From a virus: a stretch of 64,000 nucleotides of DNA. Position numbers and translations under genes: made by a program. Location of the stretch: positions 1 to 64,000 of the IMG/VR virus record IMGVR_UViG_3300044641_002513, one strand, 5' to 3'. The first letter of the stretch is position 1. Each line of letters opens with the position of its first letter. Below the pieces are notes generated by a model. It did no database searches, was not told the DNA's origin, and worked only from the letters and a program-made list of their open reading frames with translations. Positions 48,677 through 59,564 of this stretch are shown piece by piece.

Positions 48677-49190
48677 TAGTAAAGAAAGAAAAGTAGGAGA
48701 AGTAAAAAAGAAAGACTTTTACAACCACTACTTAAAACATAAACAAGAACGAGAAGTAGACAAAAGTGTTTATAACAAGTTTTTAAAAGTATTACTCGAT
48801 AAGTTTAGTACGGCAATAGTAGAAACAGGATTAGAGTTAAAGCTAACGGGAATAGGTAAACTAAGAGTTAGAAGTAAGAAACTAAACTATTTTACTAAAG
48901 AAGGCAAGAGAGCTAAGAGTGTAAGACCTAATTGGAAAGCTACACTAGAGTACTGGAAAGTAAAGTATCCAGACCAAACATTAAAAGAATTAAAAGGAGT
49001 GCCAAATAAACCAATACTGTATCACGAGAACGATCATACATCAGGAGAGTTTTACGAACATCATTGGGATAACAACACTACTAGTTTAAAATATAAAAGC
49101 TTTTATGGCTTTAAAGCGTCAAGACAATATTCAAGATTGATTGCTAAAGTTGTAAAAGACCCTAACCGTAAAACATTTTATTATGGATGA
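48663..49190 (+). CDS. IHF-like subunit, crAss type
   Basis: The start is taken at ATG 48663, since the open frame back to 48612 overlaps the ring gene. The 175-residue protein has a helical front (VDKSVYNKFLKVLLDKFSTA) followed by LKLTGIGKLRVRSKKLNYF, which resembles the HU/IHF hairpin. It then has an extra C-terminal part (GFKASRQYSRLIAK). Crassvirales carry IHF-like genes in exactly this position. It would bend DNA and may travel in the virion. Confidence 0.75.
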   Translation: MQDNSSKERKVGEVKKKDFYNHYLKHKQEREVDKSVYNKFLKVLLDKFSTAIVETGLELKLTGIGKLRVRSKKLNYFTKEGKRAKSVRPNWKATLEYWKVKYPDQTLKELKGVPNKPILYHENDHTSGEFYEHHWDNNTTSLKYKSFYGFKASRQYSRLIAKVVKDPNRKTFYYG

Positions 49191-49458
49191 TGAATCAGTA
49201 AACAACGAAAACTCTTCAACTGACGTAGAATCAGTTGTAAAAATTACTCGCAAAGAATTTGAAGATGGTAGTTATGAAGAAACAAGAGTAGAACAAGTAG
49301 AAGGAGGTTTTATTACTACCCTATGTACTCGTAAAAAAGTAAACGGAGAATGGGTTTACAAAGATGAAAAATCTGTAAGCACAGAAGACCCTAGTAAAGA
49401 TAAATCAACTGAAGGTATTGCTAATAGATTAGAGTCTATATTTAAAAACTTAATGTAA
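49183..49458 (+). CDS. Small acidic protein (91 aa)
   Basis: A 91-residue acidic protein with alternating strands (VVKITRKEFEDGSYEETRVE). It overlaps both neighbours (8 bases and 1 base). Probably a small assembly partner. Not recognised. Confidence 0.55.
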   Translation: MDDESVNNENSSTDVESVVKITRKEFEDGSYEETRVEQVEGGFITTLCTRKKVNGEWVYKDEKSVSTEDPSKDKSTEGIANRLESIFKNLM

Positions 49459-50279
49459 TGTTTGCAGGAAGAACCGTATCATACAAAGCTATTATAGACA
49501 AAGTACTAAGAGACTTTGCTTTTAACTACGACATTAAACAAGAAGAAGGTCTAGAGTGGTTAGCTGAGTTTATGGCTCATACTAACGTAGGTATGGTTAT
49601 GAGTAACGACATTGCTTATATTGAGATTTGCGATGGTTTAGGAGAACTTCCTTTTGACTTACATAAAATTAATCAAACAGCTTACTTAGAAGGAGTTGAC
49701 TCAATAGAAGAAGCTGAATGTGGACACGGAAGACCTTTTCCAATGCGTTGGGCTACAGACAACTTCCACAAAAGATACCACAAAGACGATAGAGATTATA
49801 CTACTGAGTCGAGAGAAACTTACACTGTAGAAAACAATTATATCTTTCCTAGTTTTAGTAAAGGATTTATAATGATGAGCTACGTAGCTATTCCAACAGA
49901 TGATTGTGGTTATCCAGTAGTACCAGCTGAACAACAATGGTTAGAAGCTGCTGCTTTTTACATTGGCCACAAAATTGCTAGAAAACTTTGGTATATGGGA
50001 CAACTAAGAGATGCTATATTCCAAAAAATAGAAACAGACAGAGATTGGTATTTTGCTCAAGCAGTTAATCACGCTAAACAATGGAACGGTGTTGACGAAG
50101 CTGAATCAGTTAAAAATGCTACTATTAGAACAATACCTGATATACAAGCACATGCTTCTTTCTTTGCTAATATGCAGTTACCAGAACAACGTAAATTTAG
50201 ACCTAAAGCAGGAAGTGCTTTAGTGTCTACTATTAATACTATTAGTGCTAGTGTACAAGGACCTAATCCAGCAATATAA
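49458..50279 (+). CDS. Ring/tail tubular protein (273 aa)
   Basis: A protein starting MFAGRTVSYKAIIDKVLRDF with helical N-terminal and beta-rich central parts (YIFPSFSKGFIMMSYVAIPT) and a helical turn ARKLWYMGQLRDAIFQKIET. The layout and its position directly ahead of the muzzle gene match the crAss-like tail tubular or ring protein of the neck. It shares a one-base overlap with the muzzle start. Confidence 0.75.
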   Translation: MFAGRTVSYKAIIDKVLRDFAFNYDIKQEEGLEWLAEFMAHTNVGMVMSNDIAYIEICDGLGELPFDLHKINQTAYLEGVDSIEEAECGHGRPFPMRWATDNFHKRYHKDDRDYTTESRETYTVENNYIFPSFSKGFIMMSYVAIPTDDCGYPVVPAEQQWLEAAAFYIGHKIARKLWYMGQLRDAIFQKIETDRDWYFAQAVNHAKQWNGVDEAESVKNATIRTIPDIQAHASFFANMQLPEQRKFRPKAGSALVSTINTISASVQGPNPAI

Positions 50280-53200
50280 TGAACCCACACGTTAATACTT
50301 ATACAGGACTTAATCAAGATACTGCTTACGATAGTATCCCACCTAATTTATATATTGACGCACTAGATATTAGAATTACTACTACTTCAGGTGAATCTAC
50401 AGGAGCCTTTACTAATATGAAAGGTACGGTAGAATCTTTTACTATTCCTTTTGATTCAGAAGAAGCAAATCCTTCAGGAGAACCTTTTGGTGTTTGGACT
50501 GCATCTAACCCTAAAATCATTGGCTACACTACTATTAGAAATCGAATTATAGTATTTGTAGCAGATGACTCAGGAACTAAAAGTTGGATTTACGATATAC
50601 AATATAATACATCTACTAGAGAAATACTTAGTGGCTTTCCTGCATTAAAGTATTACAGCCCTTTACTTAACTTTAGTAAAGATTGGCCTATAGAAGCATT
50701 GGGACGATATGAGTCTGATTGTACTCAAAGAGTTTATTGGACAGATTATAATAACTTCTTTAGAACTATTAACTTAGAAGACCCTAATCTAACTACACTA
50801 GACCCAGGATTAGTAGACATCTATCCTAATGTAGAATTTACTCAACCTTTACTAACATCTATTACAGGAGGAGGAGCATTAATGTCAGGTGAGTATCAAG
50901 TTGCTTATAGACTTATTACTTTTGACGGAAAACAAACATTAGTATCTCCACCCTCTAACTTAATACATATTGTATCAGATTCTGAATTAACTAATTCAGC
51001 TGATTATAACGGAGACCCTATTGCAATAAACACAGGCAAATCTCTTTCTGTTACTGTTGACACTTCTAACTACAGCATTTTTGATAAGATAGAATTTTTA
51101 GTTCTTTATTACGAAAATGGTATAGCTACTCCATCTGCAAAAAGTGTAGAGACAGTGGGAATTGGTCTTAACACTTCAATAGTATTTACTTATACTGGTT
51201 CTGAAGGAAGCCAAACTACCGAAGAGTTATTTACATTTGCTACTAAAAACTTTGCTTTTAAAACACCTAAAAGTATTACTCAAAAAGATAATAGTTTAGT
51301 AGTTGCTAATATTAAAGGTTCTCAAGTTAACCTTGCTAGTTTACTAGGGCCTAACGAAACTTTTTATGCTAAAACTAGACGATACAGAAACTTAGGAGGA
51401 ACTATCACACCACCATTTACTCCAGGCTCAGGTAACGATGATAACGATTTACAAAACGCTTTTAATCTTGCTCTAAATAAAGATGCTCATTGGGATTCTA
51501 ATTGGCAAACTAATCAGCAATATAGATACCAGTCTGACGGAGCAAGACTAGGAGGAGAAGGTCCCAACATCAGTTATACTTTTCACTTAGAACCTTACAC
51601 TGTTGACGGAGACGTACAAGCAGGTATAGCTTCATTAGCACCTGTTCCTTTTGGATTTCCAAGAGATTCTCACGATTTAAACGACGGTTACGGTGTAAGA
51701 CCTAATACTACTTTTGCTAATGCTGCATCTCCGTTTATATCAGGCTTACTACGTGGTTACAAACGAGGAGAAACTTATAGATTTGGTATTATCTTTTACA
51801 CTACAAAAGGAGAAGCTACATTTGTAGAATACATTGGAGATATTAAGTTTCCTGATATTTCAGAAGAAGATAGCGTTAATAACCTATCGGGTACTCCTTA
51901 CTTTCCTTTATCTCAAGCTGACCCTGATACACCTCAGTTTACTATTGCTTACAACTTAGGTATTCAATTTAGTATTGACTTTAGTACTTGTCCAGATTTA
52001 TTATCTAATATTACTGGCTATCAAATAGTTAGAGTACAAAGAACTGATACAGACAAACGTAGAATAACTCAAGGTACTGTTAAAGTTTTTAAAAGGTTTA
52101 CAATGGGTCCTGGTTCTAGTCGTTTTAATTTAGAAATAGATGGAAGTGATGAAGTAGTACATATAAATCACTTACAGTTATTTGACGAATTTGGATTCGT
52201 AGACCCAAATTCTACCCCTACTCATTTAGCTTTCTTTTCTCCTGAAATATCTTTTAAACATAACACAACTATAGAAAATGCTACATCAGGTAATACTGCT
52301 TTATTGGTAACAGGAGGTTATACTATACAAGATGTTGTTTTAAGTAGTTCAACATCTGATAAATCTCCTATTGATTTAGGTAAAAAAACTGTTGATTATA
52401 GAATAAAATTAAAAAATACAATACCTTCTACTTTTAATAATATTGAAAATCTTAAACGTTGGGAAAATAATATGTATATGAATATGTTAGACGATTCTAC
52501 TTATACAGATAAAGTAACTCCTTTGTTTAACGGTTTTTATATGCGTAATTATTGGGCATACAATGAAAGTTCTCTAAACGATTTAAATAATCCTGCTAAT
52601 CAAAATAGTATACCTCCAGGAGATAGTTATTTTAGTAGGTCAGGTAGTAATATCATAGGAAATACAGCAAAATATACCGTAGACCCTTTAACACAGTCTG
52701 CTGTACCTACTGTTTCTTCTTATAATTATCTTAGACCTGGTTCTATTACTTTCTTAGGAGGTTTTGGAACAGATGAAGTTTTTCCTATTGTAGATTTAAT
52801 ACAACCTAAAGTAGAAGTTTATGGAGGTTATACAACATCTGCTTTAGAATCAAATGTTTTTATTACTGCTTCTCCTATCATTGATACTTCTGAAACTAAT
52901 CCTATTGTATTTGGTGGAGATATATTTATGAATATGTTTACTCTTCAAACAGCTATGACAGATTTTGATACAAATTTGTATAAAACAAGTCTCACAGCAC
53001 CTTTTTTTCAAGGTACTTTTGTAAGAACGGAGTTGTTTGTAACAGAGTCACAAATTAATCAAGACCTTGCTTACGGTGCTACGTTACGTACTCTAGTAGA
53101 ATATACTTTTGACGGAGATGAATCTCCTGTACTAAGACAAGAAAATAATAATACAAAAGCTCCTACTGCTAAAGATGTAAGTAATATGTATGCTTACAAC

Positions 53201-54529
53201 CCAGTTAACTCTAGAGAAAACATAGATGTAGCATTTTTTGTAGAACCTACTACAAGTAGTAGTGGATGTGTTATTAACGATGTTAGAGGTTACTTGTCTA
53301 ATGTTAAAATTAACAATGAACAATTAGATTCTTGGACTCAATTTGGAGTTAATAATTATTATGATATAGATGACTACGGTCCTATTAATAAAGTACTTAA
53401 CTTTAAAGATAACATCTTCTTTATTCAAGATAGAGCTGTAGGTATTTATGCTATTAATAGAGCTGCTATTACCACAGCAACTGATGGAGTGCCTACACAA
53501 TTAGGAACAGGTTTAGGATTTGGTAAACACCAATACTACACTAAAGAACATGGTTCTATTCATCAATGGGCTGTAAAACAAACTGACTCAGGTATTTACT
53601 TTTTTGATGCTATTCACAGAAAGATATTCTTATTAGGAGAAGGCAACTCGCCTTTATCTGAAGTAAAAGGAATGCACTCTTTTTTACAAAACTTAGGTGC
53701 AGGAAATTATTTAAGAAAAGAATACGGAGGAGATAATCCTATTTTAGGTAAAGGAGTGCATATAGGAAAAGACTTAATCAACAATGAGATTATTTTTACT
53801 TTCCTTACAAGTGGAATGATTAGGGCTGTAACAAGAGAAACTACTTATAATGTTTCTGATATTATACTAATTAGTAGTACTGTTAATTATTATGTAGTAA
53901 TCACCTCTACCTTTACTACTAGTGACGGGAGTCCTGCTGAGCTTATACTAGAAGTACTAGAACATGCAAACGTATTAGAAGACTTAAAACAAGTTACAGA
54001 CTTCTCTTTAGTCTACGATGAACTAAGTGCTTCTTTTTCTTCAAGACTTTCTCAAACTCCTCCAATATGGATTGAAAACGGAGACACATTAATAACAACT
54101 AAAAAAGTTGGTAATGCTGAAAAAGGATTTGTTCACAACATAGGAAACTATGGAGAGTTTTATAACAATATAGAAGAATGTTTTATTTCTCTAGTTGTAA
54201 ATCCTCAAGCAGATTTAAACAAGATATTAAGAACTTTAGAATACAATTCAATAGTAAGAGATAATAATAAAATAGTTGATAGAACTCAAACAATAACAGC
54301 GTTTAGAATCTATAACGAATATCAAGATACAGGAAAAGTTTCTTACTCAACTGATAGAATTAAAAGAAGATTTGATAAGTGGAGAGTTAAAATTCCTAGA
54401 GATATTAATAATCAACGTGCTCGTTTGCGTAGTTCTTATTTTATTGTAAATTTATACTTTGATAACTCTGAAAATAAAGAGTTGATAATGAATAGATTAA
54501 TTTCATACTTTGATGTTCAAATGTTTTAA
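50279..54529 (+). CDS. Muzzle (tail stabilization) protein
   Basis: This 1416-residue protein has the size, position and opening (NTYTGLNQDTAYDSIPPNLY plus IDALDIRITT) of the crAss-like stabilization or muzzle protein. In this family the N-terminus describes a beta-propeller-type tube. The sequence is beta-rich throughout, with Ser/Thr/Asn/Gly loops and no signal or membrane segment. It is expected to form the tube below the rings through which cargo proteins and DNA leave. A propeller-like repeat pattern is suggested but not counted here. Confidence 0.85.
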   Translation: MNPHVNTYTGLNQDTAYDSIPPNLYIDALDIRITTTSGESTGAFTNMKGTVESFTIPFDSEEANPSGEPFGVWTASNPKIIGYTTIRNRIIVFVADDSGTKSWIYDIQYNTSTREILSGFPALKYYSPLLNFSKDWPIEALGRYESDCTQRVYWTDYNNFFRTINLEDPNLTTLDPGLVDIYPNVEFTQPLLTSITGGGALMSGEYQVAYRLITFDGKQTLVSPPSNLIHIVSDSELTNSADYNGDPIAINTGKSLSVTVDTSNYSIFDKIEFLVLYYENGIATPSAKSVETVGIGLNTSIVFTYTGSEGSQTTEELFTFATKNFAFKTPKSITQKDNSLVVANIKGSQVNLASLLGPNETFYAKTRRYRNLGGTITPPFTPGSGNDDNDLQNAFNLALNKDAHWDSNWQTNQQYRYQSDGARLGGEGPNISYTFHLEPYTVDGDVQAGIASLAPVPFGFPRDSHDLNDGYGVRPNTTFANAASPFISGLLRGYKRGETYRFGIIFYTTKGEATFVEYIGDIKFPDISEEDSVNNLSGTPYFPLSQADPDTPQFTIAYNLGIQFSIDFSTCPDLLSNITGYQIVRVQRTDTDKRRITQGTVKVFKRFTMGPGSSRFNLEIDGSDEVVHINHLQLFDEFGFVDPNSTPTHLAFFSPEISFKHNTTIENATSGNTALLVTGGYTIQDVVLSSSTSDKSPIDLGKKTVDYRIKLKNTIPSTFNNIENLKRWENNMYMNMLDDSTYTDKVTPLFNGFYMRNYWAYNESSLNDLNNPANQNSIPPGDSYFSRSGSNIIGNTAKYTVDPLTQSAVPTVSSYNYLRPGSITFLGGFGTDEVFPIVDLIQPKVEVYGGYTTSALESNVFITASPIIDTSETNPIVFGGDIFMNMFTLQTAMTDFDTNLYKTSLTAPFFQGTFVRTELFVTESQINQDLAYGATLRTLVEYTFDGDESPVLRQENNNTKAPTAKDVSNMYAYNPVNSRENIDVAFFVEPTTSSSGCVINDVRGYLSNVKINNEQLDSWTQFGVNNYYDIDDYGPINKVLNFKDNIFFIQDRAVGIYAINRAAITTATDGVPTQLGTGLGFGKHQYYTKEHGSIHQWAVKQTDSGIYFFDAIHRKIFLLGEGNSPLSEVKGMHSFLQNLGAGNYLRKEYGGDNPILGKGVHIGKDLINNEIIFTFLTSGMIRAVTRETTYNVSDIILISSTVNYYVVITSTFTTSDGSPAELILEVLEHANVLEDLKQVTDFSLVYDELSASFSSRLSQTPPIWIENGDTLITTKKVGNAEKGFVHNIGNYGEFYNNIEECFISLVVNPQADLNKILRTLEYNSIVRDNNKIVDRTQTITAFRIYNEYQDTGKVSYSTDRIKRRFDKWRVKIPRDINNQRARLRSSYFIVNLYFDNSENKELIMNRLISYFDVQMF

Positions 54530-54531
54530 CA

Positions 54532-57500
54532 ATGGATATACCTAAAAAACTTAAACCCAAAAATCCTTTCTTAACCTTACAACCTCTTTACACTAATCCT
54601 ACTACAGGGTTAGGATTTAAAGCTGCAAGTATGGAATTAGGTTTAGAAGGAAACTATGGTAAAAAGAAAGAATGGACTTTAAAACCTCACATCGGTTATA
54701 GTTATAATGCACCGCAAGGAACAAGTCCTTTAAGTGGTGGTATAGATGCAAGTTATAAAGGTATGGCTAATCCTAGTCACACAGCAAATGCTGTTGTTAA
54801 TATGGGATTAGGGTACAATAATGCTGGAGGATGGAAAGGTTTAACAGGTGGTTTTGATGCAGGCTATCAATTTAATTTTGGAGCTAAGAACAGACGTAAA
54901 GGAGAAATAAAACCTGGAAAATTTGCAGGTAGTTTAATACCTTATGCAGGAGCTAATGCTACAGATGGTCTTATTTACGGTGGAAGAGGGAATTTTGAAT
55001 GGAGACCTAAGTTTGGAAACAAAGCACCATTTACTGTATTTGGTGGAGCTAATTTAAATTTTGCACCAACAACAGGTAAAGCAAAAGAAGTACAAGATAC
55101 TGGAACTGTCTATACCGAGGGCGAAGTGGGAACTGGAGGTATAACTACAACCCCAGGAGCGTTTAAAGACAACTCTTCAGAAGGTGTAAGATTTAAACCT
55201 ACTTTTGGAGCACATTTAGGAGTAAAAATTCCTTTACATAGAATAGCAGAGCATCTACCTTCTTTTAACCGTAACCCTATACCTTATCCTGAAGACCCAC
55301 TACCTTTACAAGGAGATTTTACTTATGCACAAAGAGAGCCTGAGTTATCTGATAGAGGAAAAGATTTATTAGGTACTTACGATGAAACTCCTCAACAATT
55401 TAAACAACGTTTAGATGAAAGAAGTATAGGTAATTTAAAAGTTGACCCTAGATACATTAATCAAGATATACGTGCTGATGAACTACAAGAATTTTCTTGG
55501 CAAAATAAATCTTATATTCCTTCAGAAGATAGTGATGATGGTTATGCTTTAGGAGGTACTATAAGAACAATGGATAAAGGCGGTAGTGGTTGTCCTGAAG
55601 GATATGTTTGGGATGGTGCTAATTGTATAAAAGATGTTAATTTACCAGAACAATCAGTTTATGGTAATGAAGCTAAAAGAAAACTACAAGGTTCTTTAAT
55701 TGATAAATACAATCAAGCTAAAGGAGCATATCAAGATTATAGAGAAAATGCTGGTTTAACTAAACAAAGATTAAAAAATGAAGGAGCTTCTTCTATTGGT
55801 GTTTTACAAGGACAAATTAAAGAATATAAAAATCAACTAGAAGAAGAAAAGAAAACTTATGATAGAGCACAAAAAGCTTTAAATGTTTTACAGAAAAAAG
55901 ATTCTGCTAACTGGAAAGATAAAAAACTTAAAGATGTAATGTCTGCACAAGGTGTAGATGCACTAAGAGATTTATATAGTAAAGGAGAAATGTCTGAAGC
56001 TACTTACAGAGATTTTTATAACAATTTTGGACAAGCTTATGATACTAACGTAAAAAAAGGCACAGGTTCAGGAGCAGAGTATTCTGCAAAAGAAGCAAAA
56101 GATAAATGGGGGGAAAGTAAAGATTGGCAAGATTTTACAGGTATGGTAAATAAAGCTGCTATAGCTGCTCCTTTATTTGGTGGAGCTGGAGCTTTAACTG
56201 CAAGCATACCTGCTATGGGAGGTGCTAGTAGTGGCTTTATACCTGCGGCCCAAACAGCTTTTAATACAAGTATGTTAGGTGTACCTGGTCTTACTGCTAA
56301 TAATTTATTATGGGGAGCGGGAGCTTACCTAAGTGCCGACCAAATTATTGACCCTAAATCAGCCACAAGAACTTCAATTAATACAGCAATTAAAGACCCT
56401 TCTTTATATAATGTAGTAGATGCTGCTGGAAATGTAGGTATGACTGGTTTAGGTTTTGCTGGACTACCTGTTAAAGCTGGATTAGCTTCTTTAGCTGACG
56501 ATGTTTCTGGAGCAGGTAATTATTTACAAAAAAGCTATAATCAAGTAGCTACAGGTAATTCCGCTTTACCTATAGCTTGGAAAGTAGAAAAACCTTTAGT
56601 TAATGCAGAAGCTATTAAAAATTCAAGAGCATTAACAAATGAAGAAGCCGAAGTATTAAAAAAATATTTAAATACTCCGTACTCTGTTAATAGTAATCGT
56701 GAATATCGTAAAATACTAGATAATATTGTTAAAACAAGTTCTGCTGATTTAAGTCAGGTCAATCAACCTTTAACAAGAATTAATAATTATTATGTAGCAA
56801 AAGGGGCAAATCCTAAATTACCCACAAGATATGGGCAAAAAATTACATATCCTAGTCAAAGGTCTTGGAGTTTAGGCGATGGTGCTACAATAGGATTTGA
56901 AAATAGAGGAAGACAAAGAGTGATTATTCCTAGTAAATATGTTAAAGAAGCCGAAGGCTTTCACGCTATTGATTACACAGACCCAAGATTAGTTACAGAC
57001 GGTATAAATAGAAGTGTAGAAAAAGAAATATTTGGTAATGTACCCGAAGGATATAAAGTAATAGGTAAAAGTAATGAAGGAGGTTTTGAAAACATTATTG
57101 TAAAACCTATTAAAACGAAGCCAATTGTAAACTCTTCTGTAGATGATGTTGGTAAAGGTGTAACAAATACAAATGAATTACCTCTTCCACCAAATCAAAT
57201 TTTTATAGATAATAATGCAAGTCTCAATTTACAACGTGCTGGTAATAAATCTAAAAAAAACATATATAAAAAAACAGAAACTATTAATGAAAATGGTTTT
57301 GATATAAAAACAAGATACAGAGGAGATGAAAATATACCTGCTGATATAACTATAGAAGGTAAATCAGGTTACTGGCAATTAAAGCCTAATAAAGCAGCAG
57401 GAGACAATACATGGGCTTTTTCTGCAAATATGGACAATCAGTTAGAGTCAGGGAAAGCAATGTTAAAAATGAATGAAAAATTTCCTTTTCCTAAGCCGAG

Positions 57501-59553
57501 TATTTTAGAACCTAATAATCTTAGTTTAGACTCTTATAATACTTTACTTAATATGGGTAAAAGAAAAGATTGGTCTATGCAATTTGAAAATTATATACCT
57601 TTAAATCATAGTGCTAAACACAGTACCGTACTAAAAGAGTTGGACTTGCCCAACACTCCTAACACATCTATTTTTAAATCAGAAGCAGAAGCACAACGAG
57701 CTTTAGAAAAAGTAGATGAATTTTTGATTAAAAAAGGTATTAATGAAAAAGCAAAAATTTATTCTACAGGAGATTCTTTTGGGATAGAAATTCCTAATTT
57801 TAGATTAACAAGAAATTATGCTAACGGAGGAAGTCTAGCACCTAATATACCTACTTACTATCAATCTAAAGGTACTCCTATTTACAGAGATACTACAGCT
57901 TTACCATTTGCTACAGGAGGAGATTTAGATGGAGGAGGCGACCCAATGCCAGACAGACCTAAACTACCTAAGTTAAGTACTAATGATATGACTGCTTATA
58001 TCTATGACACAGTTGTTAAACTAATAGAAGAAGCTAAAGCATCAGGTAAGATTAAAGAAGGAGAAGATTTAAATGCAATGGGTGTAACTGCTCAGATACT
58101 ATTAGAATCAGGTAACGGTAAATCAGGTTTAACTCAAAAGTATAATAACTTTGGTGGAATAAAAGCAAACGACTCATACATTAAACGAGGAGGTAAGTAT
58201 GTAGGAATGAATGCTTCTGGTGAAAATGTAAAATCTAAATGGAGAATATACGATACTCCCGAAGAAGGTTTAAGAGACCAAATTAGTTTTTATTTAGACA
58301 ATCCTAGATACAGAAAAGCAGGAGTACTTAATGCAAAGACTGCACAAGAACATGCACAACGAGTACAAAATGCTGGATATGCTGGTAACGAAAAGAAATA
58401 TGCAAGACAAGTAATGCAAATGGCTAACTCTATTCCTAATAGGTTAAAGAAAGCTGACCCTGCTAAACTACAAACATTTGTTAGTTCTTACGCACCTGTA
58501 CAACCAGCTGTTAATCCTATAATGCCTGTACAACCAGTACAGCCTATAGTTCCTGTTGCTCCACCTATGACTATTGCAAATGCTCCTATTAACACACAAG
58601 TAGTTTCTACTCCTGTAGTTGCTACAGCTCCAGGTGGTGTACTAACTAATTCAGCTTTACAAGCACAAACAGCTGCTAACAATGCAATAATGACGAGTGC
58701 ATTAAACAATGTTGCAAACTCTAATATCAATAGTAATGTAGCTAGCCAGCAAAATCCTTCTTACCCTATTACTATTGATGAAAGTAGTATGGAACAAGAA
58801 GAAGTTCAATATCCTAGTTACAGTCCTGAATATCCACAATGGCCAGGTATAAATGTAGATTTTGATATGGCTCGTTCTAAAAGTTTTAATCTACCTAAGA
58901 TGAATAAGCCTTCTAGATGGGGTTATCAGCCTATGTTTAAAAAAGGTAGAAGTACTCAACTAGCTTTTCCTGTAATAAGTGATATAGAGGCTACTCAATA
59001 TCCTAGTCCTATATCTAAAATAGTACAAGGTGTTACTGGCTACAATCCTAACTACTATGAGAATACTTTTGACGAAGAAGGTAACTTAGTACAAGGAGAA
59101 TTAGAAAGAGCAAAAGAAGAAGGAAGACCTGTAGAGTTCCAAAAAGGTTATAGTTCTATACAAGATATATTTAACAGAAGAGCCTATAACAAACAGTTAG
59201 AACAAATGCAACCTGCTATGTCTCTTGAAGCTACAATAGAAAAAGCAGGTGGAGGATTCTTAGCAAGTGGATACGGTTCTAGCTTAGATGAGTACTACGC
59301 TAACGGAGGACAAATGAAATACACTATGTATGATGTATTTGAAAACGGTACTTACTACGGTAAAGGAGGGCAAATGATTAAACGTGCAGACGGTTCTTAT
59401 TCTCAACGTGGTCTATGGGACAACATCAGAGCTAATGCAGGTTCAGGTAAAGCTCCTACTAAAGAAATGCTAGCACAAGAACGTAAGATTAACCAAAAGA
59501 AATACGGAGGTCCTTTAACTAGATTCTATCCTTCTAACATTCAAGAATATTAA
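54532..59553 (+). CDS. Giant cargo protein with beta-barrel-like region and glucosaminidase
   Basis: A 1673-residue protein. Residues about 20-240 alternate hydrophobic strands with Gly/Asn turns (FKAASMELGLEGNYG, HIGYSYNAPQG, GGFDAGYQFNFG, FTVFGGANLNFAP), like an outer-membrane beta-barrel. A coiled-coil zone with charged helices follows near residues 400-480. A glucosaminidase (lysozyme-like) domain lies at about 1143-1306, with TAQILLESGNGKSGLTQKYN and the Trp/Tyr pocket RIYDTPEEGLRDQISFYLDN. Motifs such as YANGG occur at several places. It is probably ejected on infection to open the outer membrane and cut peptidoglycan. Confidence 0.75.
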   Translation: MDIPKKLKPKNPFLTLQPLYTNPTTGLGFKAASMELGLEGNYGKKKEWTLKPHIGYSYNAPQGTSPLSGGIDASYKGMANPSHTANAVVNMGLGYNNAGGWKGLTGGFDAGYQFNFGAKNRRKGEIKPGKFAGSLIPYAGANATDGLIYGGRGNFEWRPKFGNKAPFTVFGGANLNFAPTTGKAKEVQDTGTVYTEGEVGTGGITTTPGAFKDNSSEGVRFKPTFGAHLGVKIPLHRIAEHLPSFNRNPIPYPEDPLPLQGDFTYAQREPELSDRGKDLLGTYDETPQQFKQRLDERSIGNLKVDPRYINQDIRADELQEFSWQNKSYIPSEDSDDGYALGGTIRTMDKGGSGCPEGYVWDGANCIKDVNLPEQSVYGNEAKRKLQGSLIDKYNQAKGAYQDYRENAGLTKQRLKNEGASSIGVLQGQIKEYKNQLEEEKKTYDRAQKALNVLQKKDSANWKDKKLKDVMSAQGVDALRDLYSKGEMSEATYRDFYNNFGQAYDTNVKKGTGSGAEYSAKEAKDKWGESKDWQDFTGMVNKAAIAAPLFGGAGALTASIPAMGGASSGFIPAAQTAFNTSMLGVPGLTANNLLWGAGAYLSADQIIDPKSATRTSINTAIKDPSLYNVVDAAGNVGMTGLGFAGLPVKAGLASLADDVSGAGNYLQKSYNQVATGNSALPIAWKVEKPLVNAEAIKNSRALTNEEAEVLKKYLNTPYSVNSNREYRKILDNIVKTSSADLSQVNQPLTRINNYYVAKGANPKLPTRYGQKITYPSQRSWSLGDGATIGFENRGRQRVIIPSKYVKEAEGFHAIDYTDPRLVTDGINRSVEKEIFGNVPEGYKVIGKSNEGGFENIIVKPIKTKPIVNSSVDDVGKGVTNTNELPLPPNQIFIDNNASLNLQRAGNKSKKNIYKKTETINENGFDIKTRYRGDENIPADITIEGKSGYWQLKPNKAAGDNTWAFSANMDNQLESGKAMLKMNEKFPFPKPSILEPNNLSLDSYNTLLNMGKRKDWSMQFENYIPLNHSAKHSTVLKELDLPNTPNTSIFKSEAEAQRALEKVDEFLIKKGINEKAKIYSTGDSFGIEIPNFRLTRNYANGGSLAPNIPTYYQSKGTPIYRDTTALPFATGGDLDGGGDPMPDRPKLPKLSTNDMTAYIYDTVVKLIEEAKASGKIKEGEDLNAMGVTAQILLESGNGKSGLTQKYNNFGGIKANDSYIKRGGKYVGMNASGENVKSKWRIYDTPEEGLRDQISFYLDNPRYRKAGVLNAKTAQEHAQRVQNAGYAGNEKKYARQVMQMANSIPNRLKKADPAKLQTFVSSYAPVQPAVNPIMPVQPVQPIVPVAPPMTIANAPINTQVVSTPVVATAPGGVLTNSALQAQTAANNAIMTSALNNVANSNINSNVASQQNPSYPITIDESSMEQEEVQYPSYSPEYPQWPGINVDFDMARSKSFNLPKMNKPSRWGYQPMFKKGRSTQLAFPVISDIEATQYPSPISKIVQGVTGYNPNYYENTFDEEGNLVQGELERAKEEGRPVEFQKGYSSIQDIFNRRAYNKQLEQMQPAMSLEATIEKAGGGFLASGYGSSLDEYYANGGQMKYTMYDVFENGTYYGKGGQMIKRADGSYSQRGLWDNIRANAGSGKAPTKEMLAQERKINQKKYGGPLTRFYPSNIQEY

Positions 59554-59564
59554 ATTGACTACTA

